Assembly (NCBI GenBank): GCA_002434335.1
Contig: DJJW01000010.1
Location: 134,900 to 155,455, forward strand
Direction: 5' to 3'
DNA: 20,556 bases
Origin: Lachnoclostridium sp. UBA6558
GTDB taxonomy: Bacteria > Bacillota > Clostridia > Lachnospirales > Lachnospiraceae
The notes beneath the pieces were generated by a model, which was given only the letters and a program-made list of their open reading frames with translations, did no database searches and was not told the DNA's origin. Shown here one piece after another: positions 8,466 through 15,423 of the stretch. How positions within the stretch are numbered: the stretch's first letter is position 1; each line of letters begins with the position of its first letter. Position numbers and translations under genes: made by a program.

Positions 8466-8484
8466 TATTATATGACGTATAATA
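8466..8484 (-). promoter_or_regulatory. candidate operator dyad in the padR leader
   Basis: TATTATATG-A-CGTATAATA is a 19-base dyad with one mismatch. It lies just downstream of the predicted transcription start of padR, and a related ATATAATATA direct repeat occurs at about 8443-8474. This is a fitting place for a PadR dimer to block its own transcription. Extreme AT content makes chance symmetry possible. Confidence 0.4.
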
Positions 8485-8499
8485 TTATTTAATAAATAA

Positions 8500-8528
8500 A
8501 ATATAAACAATCACAAAGGAATTGTCAA
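8500..8528 (-). promoter_or_regulatory. sigma-A promoter of the padR operon
   Basis: TTGACA (8523-8528), 17 bases, TATATT (8500-8505) on the minus strand. The -35 is perfect and the -10 matches five of six bases. Transcription would begin near 8493, about 130 bases before the padR start. It accounts for part of the 362-base gap between padR and sdaAA; the rest holds the sdaAA terminator. Confidence 0.75.
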
Positions 8529-8600
8529 GAAAAATTTGTGTTCTAATGTTATTTTAATAAAAGCCTTTTGATAATAGTAACTATACAGCAGGTTTTGTAC

Positions 8601-8637
8601 AAAAAAAGAAGCACAACAGCTATACTGCCGCACTTCT
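8601..8637 (-). terminator. rho-independent terminator of the sdaAB-sdaAA operon
   Basis: AGAAGTGCGGCAG pairs with CTGTTGTGCTTCT (13 pairs, several G-U) around a small loop and is followed by TTTTTTT on the minus strand, about 90 bases after the sdaAA stop. Confidence 0.85.
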
Positions 8638-8725
8638 ATTTTCAATAATTTATATCCATAAATCAAAAATCAAAAGCTTAATTTTTGTACAATTTACCGT
8701 CCCCTTGCGAAAAACTAACTATCAT

Positions 8726-9598
8726 TCAATTACAAAGCCCACACAAAGCACAAGCACTTGGTGCCGCTGCCATTCCCCCAAGAGCAGTCTCCCTAAGCTC
8801 ACCCGGAAGCCCCTTTCCCACACGGTACATAACATTAACTGCTTCATCAAAAGGCACTACATTACGAATTCCGCTCAAAGCCAGCTCTGCTGATATTAAA
8901 GCATTTGAAACACCTATTGCATTTCTCTGCTGACAAGGTGCTTCCACCAGACCACCGATCGGGTCACAAACCAGGCCCAGAAGATTAGAGATTGCACTGG
9001 TGGCGGCATGAAGACTGCTCTCAGGGCTTCCACCCAGCAGCTCTGTAACCGCTGATGCTGCCATGGCAGATGCACTGCCAACCTCCGCCTGACAGCCACC
9101 TTCTGCTCCTGCAATGGTTGCATTATAGGTTATCAGATACCCGATAGCACCTGCATGGAACAGGGCCATAATCATTTGCTGATCCGAAAAGCCATACTCC
9201 TCCTGCATTGCGAGAAAGGTACCGGGTATTACTCCGGAAGCACCTGCCGTTGGTGCAGCAACAATTAGTCCCATGGAACTGTTAACTTCAAGAACGCCCA
9301 TAGCATAGGATATTGCCTTTGACATAAGCCCTCCGCAAGCAGAAGGGTCACCGGACATTCTTCTTTGTGTCAGTTTTAATGCTTCGCCGCCAATTAAACC
9401 TCCCATGGATTTAAGCTTTCTGGTTAAAGCATCTTTGGCAGCTGCCTTCATAATATTCCAGGAATGTTCCATTCTTAAAAATACCGTGTCCCTGTCGGTC
9501 TGACTTATCTCCATTTCTCTTAGAAGCATAACTTCAGAAATGGGAATTTGATTCTCCTTGCACAATTGAAGCAGCACTTTTCCTGTTTTAAATTCCAT
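8726..9598 (-). CDS. sdaAA: L-serine dehydratase, iron-sulfur-dependent, alpha subunit
   Basis: Catalytic subunit of the [4Fe-4S] enzyme converting L-serine to pyruvate and ammonia in the cytoplasm. The 290-residue length fits the two-subunit Firmicute type. Features visible: the PTAGASGVIPG loop at about 116-126, and cysteines at about 169 (AEGGCQAEVG), 211 (LVCDPIGG) and 222 (EAPCQQRN), which in this family bind the cluster. The tail is cysteine-rich (SACALCGLCN); the family's C-terminal cysteine can act as the fourth, displaceable ligand. AGGAG lies about a dozen bases upstream of the ATG. It starts 21 bases after the beta subunit gene, so both are co-transcribed. Confidence 0.96.
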   Translation of the reverse strand: MEFKTGKVLLQLCKENQIPISEVMLLREMEISQTDRDTVFLRMEHSWNIMKAAAKDALTRKLKSMGGLIGGEALKLTQRRMSGDPSACGGLMSKAISYAMGVLEVNSSMGLIVAAPTAGASGVIPGTFLAMQEEYGFSDQQMIMALFHAGAIGYLITYNATIAGAEGGCQAEVGSASAMAASAVTELLGGSPESSLHAATSAISNLLGLVCDPIGGLVEAPCQQRNAIGVSNALISAELALSGIRNVVPFDEAVNVMYRVGKGLPGELRETALGGMAAAPSACALCGLCN

Positions 9599-9619
9599 CT
9601 TCTGTTAGTCTCCTACTCT

Positions 9620-10297
9620 TTATAGCTTTTCAATCAGAAAGGCTTGATATATATTGGGTAACTCTTCTATTTCATCTATTACTGCTTCTTCAATAATATC
9701 ATCTGCTTCAATTATGGAATAAGCAATAGCACCTTTATTTTCCCTGTATAACTTCATAAATGCAATATTAATTGAAAATTGCCCCAGAATATGTGTAACA
9801 GCTGCTACCACACCCGGTAAATCCCTGTGCTTAATTACAAGTGTATAATAATCACCGGACAGATCTATCTCCACACCGTTGATTTTCTTAAGTTCTGCTC
9901 TGCCGCCGCCAACAGAGATACCGGTAACAGAGGTTTCTTCTCCCTTTTCATTTATTATTAGGATGTCAACCGTATTAGGGTGCAGATCCTTCTCTTCTTT
10001 GTTTATGATAAAATCATAGGATATTCCGGCAACCTCTGCATAATGAAATGATTCTTTAATCCTTCCATCCTCTGCATCATATCCCAAAATACCTGCTACC
10101 AAAGCTCTGTCCGTACCATGCCCTCTATATGTCATGGCAAATGATCCATACAAAGTAAAGACTACCTTTTTAATCGGATTTTTCACCATATTGGCAGCAA
10201 GTCTTGCTATTCTTAGGGCTCCCGCAGTATGGGAACTTGAAGGTCCTATCATATTTGGGCCTATGATATCAAATACACTGATTTCTTTCGATGACAT
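9620..10297 (-). CDS. sdaAB: L-serine dehydratase, iron-sulfur-dependent, beta subunit
   Basis: A 225-residue regulatory/structural partner of the alpha subunit. The N-terminal half has the family signature SVFDIIGPNMIGPSSSHTAG and GHGTDRALVAGILG. The C-terminal part (from about 150) is an ACT domain (YYTLVIKHRDLPGVVAAVTH), as found in amino-acid-sensing enzymes. The ATG at 10297 is chosen because AAAGGTG sits at proper spacing, whereas an in-frame ATG at 10318 has no good site and lies upstream of the conserved start. First gene of the two-gene operon. Likely role: serine catabolism feeding pyruvate metabolism. Confidence 0.96.
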   Translation of the reverse strand: MSSKEISVFDIIGPNMIGPSSSHTAGALRIARLAANMVKNPIKKVVFTLYGSFAMTYRGHGTDRALVAGILGYDAEDGRIKESFHYAEVAGISYDFIINKEEKDLHPNTVDILIINEKGEETSVTGISVGGGRAELKKINGVEIDLSGDYYTLVIKHRDLPGVVAAVTHILGQFSINIAFMKLYRENKGAIAYSIIEADDIIEEAVIDEIEELPNIYQAFLIEKL

Positions 10298-10363
10298 ATA
10301 AACACCTTTCATATTCAAGCCGTTAAATAAGCTGTCCTGTTTGTTTTCTGTAATTATATTTTA

Positions 10364-10372
10364 AGTATAGCA
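10364..10372 (-). promoter_or_regulatory. extended -10 promoter of sdaAB
   Basis: TGCTATACT on the minus strand is an extended -10 element about 65 bases before the sdaAB start. The -35 region is weak. A second AT-rich TATAAT occurs a few bases downstream. Confidence 0.45.
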
Positions 10373-10438
10373 CAAAATACCAGAAATTAATACAGCATAC
10401 CTACTGATAATCACGGCTAATTCAGGATGTAATTACTT

Positions 10439-10529
10439 AAAAAATAACCAGGTAAGCTTGGTTTGCATTTATGAGTCTTATTCATTGAACAGTCCTTTGT
10501 GACACTTAAGTGGCTGTTGTTATACCTGG
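10439..10529 (-). other. foldable intergenic region with terminator-like end, upstream of sdaAB
   Basis: On the minus strand CCAGGTA (10523-10529) pairs exactly with TACCTGG (10448-10454), enclosing an inner ACAG...CTGT stem that contains the palindrome CACTTAAGTG (10503-10512). The outer 3' arm is followed by TTATTTTTT. A competing hairpin AACCA...TGGTT uses part of the same arm just before the T-run. This is terminator- or attenuator-like. I recognise no known riboswitch class. It occupies most of the otherwise empty stretch between the bceB terminator and sdaAB. Confidence 0.35.
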
Positions 10530-10606
10530 CGGAAAAATATAATAGTCCGAGTACTTTATAATGAGTTTGGTTACTGCCTTTTCATTTGATTTTGTAAACC
10601 CGAACA

Positions 10607-10651
10607 GAAAAATACCCCTTCATTTTCATTAACCGAAAACTTCAGGGGTAT
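10607..10651 (-). terminator. rho-independent terminator of bceAB
   Basis: ATACCCCT pairs with AGGGGTAT, continued by TTTTC/GAAAA after an internal mismatch, and is followed by TTTTT on the minus strand. It begins about 10 bases after the bceB stop. Confidence 0.88.
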
Positions 10652-10661
10652 CTCCAAATAT

Positions 10662-12668
10662 TTAAAATTTAATGATTCGGTAATATGTTCTTGCGGTAAA
10701 CTTGTATACACAAACATAAATTACAGCAAATATAACACCTGAACCAACGATACATACAGTAGAAAGCATTGTATCAAACAAGTAGAAGGATTCAAGCATT
10801 TTTAAAATCATATGTCTGGCAGCACTAAGATGAAGTACTGCTGCTGCAAGGGGAAGGAAGAATACCAGCAGTATCTGCCTGCTTATGGTTTTTTTCACTT
10901 CTTTATCATCCATACCTACTTTTTGAAGTATTTCATACCTTTCTCTATCGTCATAGCCTTCTGAAACCTGCTTAAAATAAATAATCAGAACGGTTGCACA
11001 TAAGAACATGATAGTAAAGAATATCCCAAGAAAGAGTAATCCCCCGAAAAGACTGTAATCCTCCTGACGTCTTAAGTCAATCGAAGATATTGAAATTGTT
11101 TTGTCTTCTGCTGCACTTACTATTTTCTCTTTCAGACTATAGGTAAAGTCCAGCAAATCTTTTTCATCTCCTTCCATATTCAGAACGAACTTATAGCTTT
11201 TAGCATCATCCCACTTTTTCTGATAAACATTCTCAAGGAGCTTTTCAGCGCTTTGTTCATCAGCTGTAACAAGGAATATATCTGTAACCGGAGTATTTTT
11301 TCCTATGTTAAAGACTGTATCATTTAAAGTATCCTTTATAACATAATCCTTACCGAAGGTTTTCGTATCTATTACTTCAAGATTCTCTTTATCCGTTACT
11401 AATAATACCTCATTATCCGCAAGTTCCCGGTTATCACCGGTTACAGCGATATATTCTGCTAAAGGAACCACTTGCAGCCCACGAATATGTGACCATAATT
11501 CATACATAGGGATATCCTTGTCAATTTCAGGGCTATTATAGGGTAATATCTTACCATTAAGCAAATACACAGAAGAAGTAGCCCTATAATACTTATATAA
11601 ATCACGAATCTTTATTCCTTTTTCACTTGCTTCCATTTCAATGATATCATTTATGCTGTTTATCTTCTCCTCTGACAACTGGTCGTATATCATAATCTCA
11701 AGGTCATTGGGATTATTGTATCTTAACATATCCTCCTGCCCCAGATAAAGAGCAATACAGGTAGATATTGTAACGAGAACCATGGTTGAGAGAATACATA
11801 TATTAGCCAAACCTGCAGCATTCTGCTTCATACGGTGAAACAACCCGGATATTGCAATAAAATTATTGGCCTTATAATAGAATTTCTTCCTGTTCTTTAA
11901 CCTCTTTAAAACAAACTGGCTTCCGGCCTGGAACAATAAGTTCGTAGCCACTATAACCATAATAACAGCAACAAAGAATTGATTAAGAGCTGCACCGCCA
12001 TTTTTTACGGTATTCGCCATATAATAAGCGGCGATCAATAATGCTGTTCCTATTATGGTCTTTAACAGGACAAATCGTACTTTCTTCTCACCGACCTGCC
12101 CTCCTTTTAACAGATCAATGGGATTGGCAGTTCTTACTTGTATGAAATTAAAGGCTGTGGTTAAGACGAATATAACCGCAAATAACGCTGTAGTTATTAC
12201 GAAGGGATGCCAGGTTAAGGAAAAATGACTGTCAGGAGACACCTTCAAAGTATTCAGCAGCAATAGAAATATCAGATTTCCGAACACACAACTGGATATG
12301 ATACCAAGAACCAGGGATATAAAGCTTAATATAAAGTTTTCAAAGAGAATGATGCGGCTTATATGTCTTTTCTCAAGACCCAGTATTCCGTAAAGCCCGA
12401 ATTCTTTCTTTCTTCTTTTTATTAGGAAACTATTGATATATAACATAAATATAACTGTGGTTATATTCATAATAATCATTCCTAAGGCAAACATTGACTT
12501 TATATTGTCTTTTTCCGGAACATTTTTTAACCCGTCTGTGGTCATAAGGGTGATTACCATAAAATAAATGGCAGAAAAGATAATATAGGATACGGCATAA
12601 GGAACGTACATCCCCTTGTCTCTTCTTAAGTTTGCAGCTGCCATTCGAAAATAAAAGTTCTTAGCCAA
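10662..12668 (-). CDS. bceB: BceB-type FtsX-family ABC transporter permease
   Basis: Membrane permease of a Bce-type peptide detoxification and sensing transporter. Ten hydrophobic segments are visible: one near residue 25-45, others near 62-82, 108-140, 158-178, 205-222, 235-252 and 288-310, then a large extracellular domain of about 230 residues, and three more segments near 540-564, 597-617 and 630-652. This layout, with one large domain between helices 7 and 8, is diagnostic of BceB. Length (668) fits. The start is taken as TTG at 12668: AGGGAGG lies eight bases upstream. A GTG at 12677 shares its first base with that site and is too close to use it. The start overlaps the bceA stop by eight bases, indicating translational coupling. 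Confidence 0.92.
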   Translation of the reverse strand: MAKNFYFRMAAANLRRDKGMYVPYAVSYIIFSAIYFMVITLMTTDGLKNVPEKDNIKSMFALGMIIMNITTVIFMLYINSFLIKRRKKEFGLYGILGLEKRHISRIILFENFILSFISLVLGIISSCVFGNLIFLLLLNTLKVSPDSHFSLTWHPFVITTALFAVIFVLTTAFNFIQVRTANPIDLLKGGQVGEKKVRFVLLKTIIGTALLIAAYYMANTVKNGGAALNQFFVAVIMVIVATNLLFQAGSQFVLKRLKNRKKFYYKANNFIAISGLFHRMKQNAAGLANICILSTMVLVTISTCIALYLGQEDMLRYNNPNDLEIMIYDQLSEEKINSINDIIEMEASEKGIKIRDLYKYYRATSSVYLLNGKILPYNSPEIDKDIPMYELWSHIRGLQVVPLAEYIAVTGDNRELADNEVLLVTDKENLEVIDTKTFGKDYVIKDTLNDTVFNIGKNTPVTDIFLVTADEQSAEKLLENVYQKKWDDAKSYKFVLNMEGDEKDLLDFTYSLKEKIVSAAEDKTISISSIDLRRQEDYSLFGGLLFLGIFFTIMFLCATVLIIYFKQVSEGYDDRERYEILQKVGMDDKEVKKTISRQILLVFFLPLAAAVLHLSAARHMILKMLESFYLFDTMLSTVCIVGSGVIFAVIYVCVYKFTARTYYRIIKF

Positions 12669-13428
12669 TGTCAGCACCTCCCTCTGACAGCACTGACAGG
12701 TTAGAAACTATTTTATCAAAGAATTCTTTTTTGCTATCCGTACCTTTATATACCTGACTAAAAAGCTCTCCATCTTTAATGAACAGAACTCTTCCAGCAT
12801 AGCTTGCTGCCATGGCACTATGGGTTACCATAAGAATCGTCTGACCATTCTTGTTCAATTCTTCGAAGAGAGAAAGTACCAGTGTAGAAGCTTTCGAATC
12901 CAAGGCACCCGTAGGTTCATCTGCCAGTATCAATTTGGGGTTGGTTATAACAGCCCTGGCCATAGCCGTTCTTTGCTTCTCTCCTCCTGATATTTCATAG
13001 GGGAACTTCTCCAATAGTTTCTCTATCCCAAGCCGCTTTACAAGGGGCAGGAGCCTTTCTTCCATTGCCTCTACCGATTCTCCCGAAAGTACCAATGGAA
13101 GCAGAATATTGTCTTTTACCGAGAAGTTATCTAATAGATTAAAATCCTGAAATACAAACCCCAGATTCGTTCTTCGGAAAGCAGATAATTCTCTATCCTT
13201 TATTACAGACAAACCCTTTCCTTCCAGATAGACCTCTCCTGAAGTAGGTTTATCCAAAGAAGCTATAATATTCAGTAAGGTAGTCTTACCGGAGCCGGAA
13301 GCTCCCATAATAGCAATGGACTCCCCTTTTGCTATGTCAAAACTGACATCATTTAAAGCATTGACTTTCTGTCCGCCTAATCTGGTGCTGTATACTTTTT
13401 TAAGATTTTGAACCTGTAATAATTCCAT
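12661..13428 (-). CDS. bceA: BceA-type ABC transporter ATP-binding protein
   Basis: A 255-residue ATPase of the MacB/LolD-like group that partners BceB. Walker A GASGSGKTT at about 42-50, Q-loop Q94, signature SGGEKQRTAMARA from about 147, Walker B LILADEPTGALD around 166-177 and switch His203 are all intact. The ATG at 13428 is chosen over 13446 since AAAGGCAGGA precedes it and the domain begins directly (MELLQVQNLKKVY). The family exports or frees lipid II-cycle-binding peptides such as bacitracin and signals flux to BceS. It follows a BceR-like operator and promoter, and is coupled to bceB. Confidence 0.94.
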   Translation of the reverse strand: MELLQVQNLKKVYSTRLGGQKVNALNDVSFDIAKGESIAIMGASGSGKTTLLNIIASLDKPTSGEVYLEGKGLSVIKDRELSAFRRTNLGFVFQDFNLLDNFSVKDNILLPLVLSGESVEAMEERLLPLVKRLGIEKLLEKFPYEISGGEKQRTAMARAVITNPKLILADEPTGALDSKASTLVLSLFEELNKNGQTILMVTHSAMAASYAGRVLFIKDGELFSQVYKGTDSKKEFFDKIVSNLSVLSEGGADIG

Positions 13429-13466
13429 GTTAATCCTGCCTTTCATTTTACTGCTGTTTTTATTTC

Positions 13467-13492
13467 GCTTAGTTCGTAAACCAGAACTTAGC
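13467..13492 (-). repeat. hairpin in the bceA leader
   Basis: GCTAAGTTC and GAACTAAGC on the minus strand pair at eight of nine positions around an 8-base loop, about 40 bases before the bceA start and within its predicted leader. It has no U-tract, so it may affect mRNA stability rather than termination. Confidence 0.4.
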
Positions 13493-13507
13493 TGTTCTTA
13501 TGCATTC

Positions 13508-13536
13508 ATTATAACGAAAGGCTTCTCCTGTTTCCA
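13508..13536 (-). promoter_or_regulatory. promoter of bceAB
   Basis: TGGAAA (13531-13536), 17 bases, TATAAT (13508-13513) on the minus strand. The perfect -10 with a poor -35 is typical of an activator-dependent promoter. The BceR-like operator lies about 30 bases upstream of the -35. Confidence 0.6.
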
Positions 13537-13566
13537 TCGATTAACATTACATAAATAAATATAAAC

Positions 13567-13580
13567 TTACAATCTTGTCA
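13567..13580 (-). promoter_or_regulatory. candidate BceR operator upstream of bceAB
   Basis: TGACA-AGAT-TGTAA on the minus strand matches the consensus TNACA-N4-TGTAA that I recall for BceR-like regulators in Firmicutes. It sits upstream of a weak -35, as expected for an activator site. The adjacent bceRS genes make BceR the obvious ligand. Confidence 0.65.
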
Positions 13581-13603
13581 CATTTATGGTCTTCTTTAAC
13601 CTG

Positions 13604-13766
13604 GGCGTATCCGAAACCTATTGCACCGCTGTGAATGCTCTGCTGTTAAGGTTTCTGCTGTTTTAGCATCTTATAAAATACCTCCATATTACGCCTTGCT
13701 TAAGCTCGCAAATGTATACTTAAAAGGAAACTTCAAGCCTGGCATAAGTAAGGTTTCGGACACACC
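13604..13766. repeat. MITE-like element between bceS and bceA
   Basis: The 163-bp stretch begins GGCGTATCCGAAACCT and ends with the inverse of GGTGTGTCCGAAACCT: terminal inverted repeats matching at 14 of 16 bases. It has no coding capacity and abuts the bceS stop codon. Its left part aligns over about 44 bases, with roughly three quarters identity and two single-base gaps, with another small element at 19047-19117, so this is a repeat family. It takes up half of the 338-base bceS-bceA gap. Confidence 0.6.
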
Positions 13767-14753
13767 TTAATCAAATATTTCAACGGGGTTTTCGGGAAAT
13801 TCAAGAATAGCTTTTGTACCTAACCCAAGCTTTGATTTTATTACAATACGGATTGAAATTGCATCGGCAACCTTCTTTGATAAATAAAGGCCTATACCAC
13901 TGGATTTTTTATCCAACCTGCCATTGTAGCCGGTGTAACCTTTCTCAAATATCCTCTCAAGGTCCTCCGGTCTGATACCAATACCCGTATCCTCTATTAC
14001 AAGTTTGTTTGTGTCCGTATAAATCGCTATTCCACCTTTATTTGTATATTTGATTGCATTGGATAATAGCTGTTCGATTATAAATGAAATCCACTTACTG
14101 TCTGTTAGCGCAAAAAAGCTTGAAGGTTCAATGGTTACGCTTAATTTCTTATTAATGAAAAGTGAGGCATACTTTTTTACACTTGTCCTGACTATTTCTA
14201 TAAGTTCATATTCTCGAATTACAAGGTCGGAAGCCAGATTCTTAATCTTTACATACTGCAGTGCCATCTCAACATATTGTTCTATCTTAAACAATTCTCC
14301 TTCAATAATCCTGTTATCCAGAGAACTACGGCTGTTTTTTATTGTTAGTTCCATAGCTGCTATAGGAGTCTTGATCTGATGCATCCACATAGTATAATAC
14401 TCCATCTGCTCGCGGTAATCCTTCTCCATGGCCAGCAGGTTAGCTTTCATATCATTATAAAGATTTGTTATTATCTCCTGATAGCTTCTTTCCAGCGCAT
14501 TCGAAGAAAGCGGCAGCTCCATAAGTTCCAGCTTTTTATTCTCGATAATCACCTTTAATCTTCTCCATCTTTTCTGATAAAAATAAATATCAATGGCAGA
14601 ATATATAAGAACAATAAAGGTAAAGAGCATCAAGGCATAAAGGATGGATATCAATTCATGATCATAAAGAAAGCTGACTAAGGGAAATATAATCCATAAT
14701 ATCAGCAACAGCAATATAAGATTAATGCGGTATTTAAGATAATCCTTAATCAT
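13767..14753 (-). CDS. bceS: BceS-type intramembrane-sensing histidine kinase
   Basis: A 328-residue kinase with two N-terminal membrane helices (about 11-30 and 35-57) joined by a loop of only a few residues, so no extracellular sensor. This is the hallmark of Bce-type kinases, which sense through their ABC transporter. The dimerisation box is WMHQIKTPIAAM with phospho-acceptor His125; the N box has Asn232 (QLLSNAIKYTNKG), the G1 box DTGIGI at 255-260, an F box RIFEKGYTGYNG, and the G2 box SSGIGLYLSKK from about 284. It overlaps bceR by eight bases. Its stop codon directly touches a MITE-like repeat. Confidence 0.94.
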   Translation of the reverse strand: MIKDYLKYRINLILLLLILWIIFPLVSFLYDHELISILYALMLFTFIVLIYSAIDIYFYQKRWRRLKVIIENKKLELMELPLSSNALERSYQEIITNLYNDMKANLLAMEKDYREQMEYYTMWMHQIKTPIAAMELTIKNSRSSLDNRIIEGELFKIEQYVEMALQYVKIKNLASDLVIREYELIEIVRTSVKKYASLFINKKLSVTIEPSSFFALTDSKWISFIIEQLLSNAIKYTNKGGIAIYTDTNKLVIEDTGIGIRPEDLERIFEKGYTGYNGRLDKKSSGIGLYLSKKVADAISIRIVIKSKLGLGTKAILEFPENPVEIFD

Positions 14754-15420
14754 GAATCATATACCCCATACCTTTCTTGGTCTGAATAAAATCTGTTAAA
14801 TCCACATCCTCCAGTTTCTTTCGTAAACGGTTTACATTCACTGTCAGGGTATTGTCATCTACAAAACAATCGCTGTTCCAAAGGCATTCCATAATTTCTT
14901 CCCGCAATACCACCCGATTCTTATTCTCCATTAGAAGTTTCATTATCTTAAATTCATTTCTGGTAAGCTCTATAACCTGTCCGGCTGTTTCAAGACAGGT
15001 ATCTGCTAAATTAAGTGAAACACCTTTAATATCTAATGTTTTACTCTCCACGTAATAATCATAGGTTCTTCTTAGTAGTGCCTGTATCTTAACCACCACC
15101 ACATCCATGGAAAAGGGTTTGGTGATATAGTCATCGCCACCCAGATTCATAGCCATTACCAGATCCAGATTCTCTGTATGTGAGGTTAAAAATATGATCG
15201 GTACCTTTGATTTCTTCCTGATCTCACTGCACCAGTAAAAGCCGTTATAAAAGGGCAGGGAAATATCAAGAAGAATTAAATGGGGCGACAGCTCTAAAAC
15301 CGTCTCAGCCACTTTATTAAAATCTGAAACACACACCGCCTGAAAACCCCATTTAACCAGATTCTCCCGCAACAAGGAAGCTATGGTCATATCATCTTCC
15401 ACTATCAGAATGTTATACAT
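14746..15420 (-). CDS. bceR: BceR-type OmpR-family response regulator
   Basis: A 224-residue regulator with a receiver domain (acidic pocket EDD at 8-10, phosphorylation site Asp52 in LILLDISLPFYNG, Thr79/Ser80, Lys101 in ITKPF) and a C-terminal winged helix (from about 125) with the OmpR pattern LTRNEFKIMKLLMEN and DDNTLTVNVNRLRKKL. It should be phosphorylated by BceS and activate bceAB through the site at 13567-13580. Its ribosome binding site (AAGGATAGGA) contains the stop codon of the upstream glycosidase gene, only three bases before the ATG, so the two are co-transcribed and probably coupled. Confidence 0.94.
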   Translation of the reverse strand: MYNILIVEDDMTIASLLRENLVKWGFQAVCVSDFNKVAETVLELSPHLILLDISLPFYNGFYWCSEIRKKSKVPIIFLTSHTENLDLVMAMNLGGDDYITKPFSMDVVVVKIQALLRRTYDYYVESKTLDIKGVSLNLADTCLETAGQVIELTRNEFKIMKLLMENKNRVVLREEIMECLWNSDCFVDDNTLTVNVNRLRKKLEDVDLTDFIQTKKGMGYMIHD

Positions 15421-15423
15421 GTC

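Noticed and set aside
8914..9123. Alternative frame within sdaAA
   Set aside because: It overlaps the conserved iron-sulfur ligand region of sdaAA in another frame, with no own start signal.
13447..13766. A hidden small gene in the bceS-bceA gap
   Set aside because: No frame of useful length with a ribosome binding site; the gap is explained by a repeat element, operator, promoter and leader hairpin.
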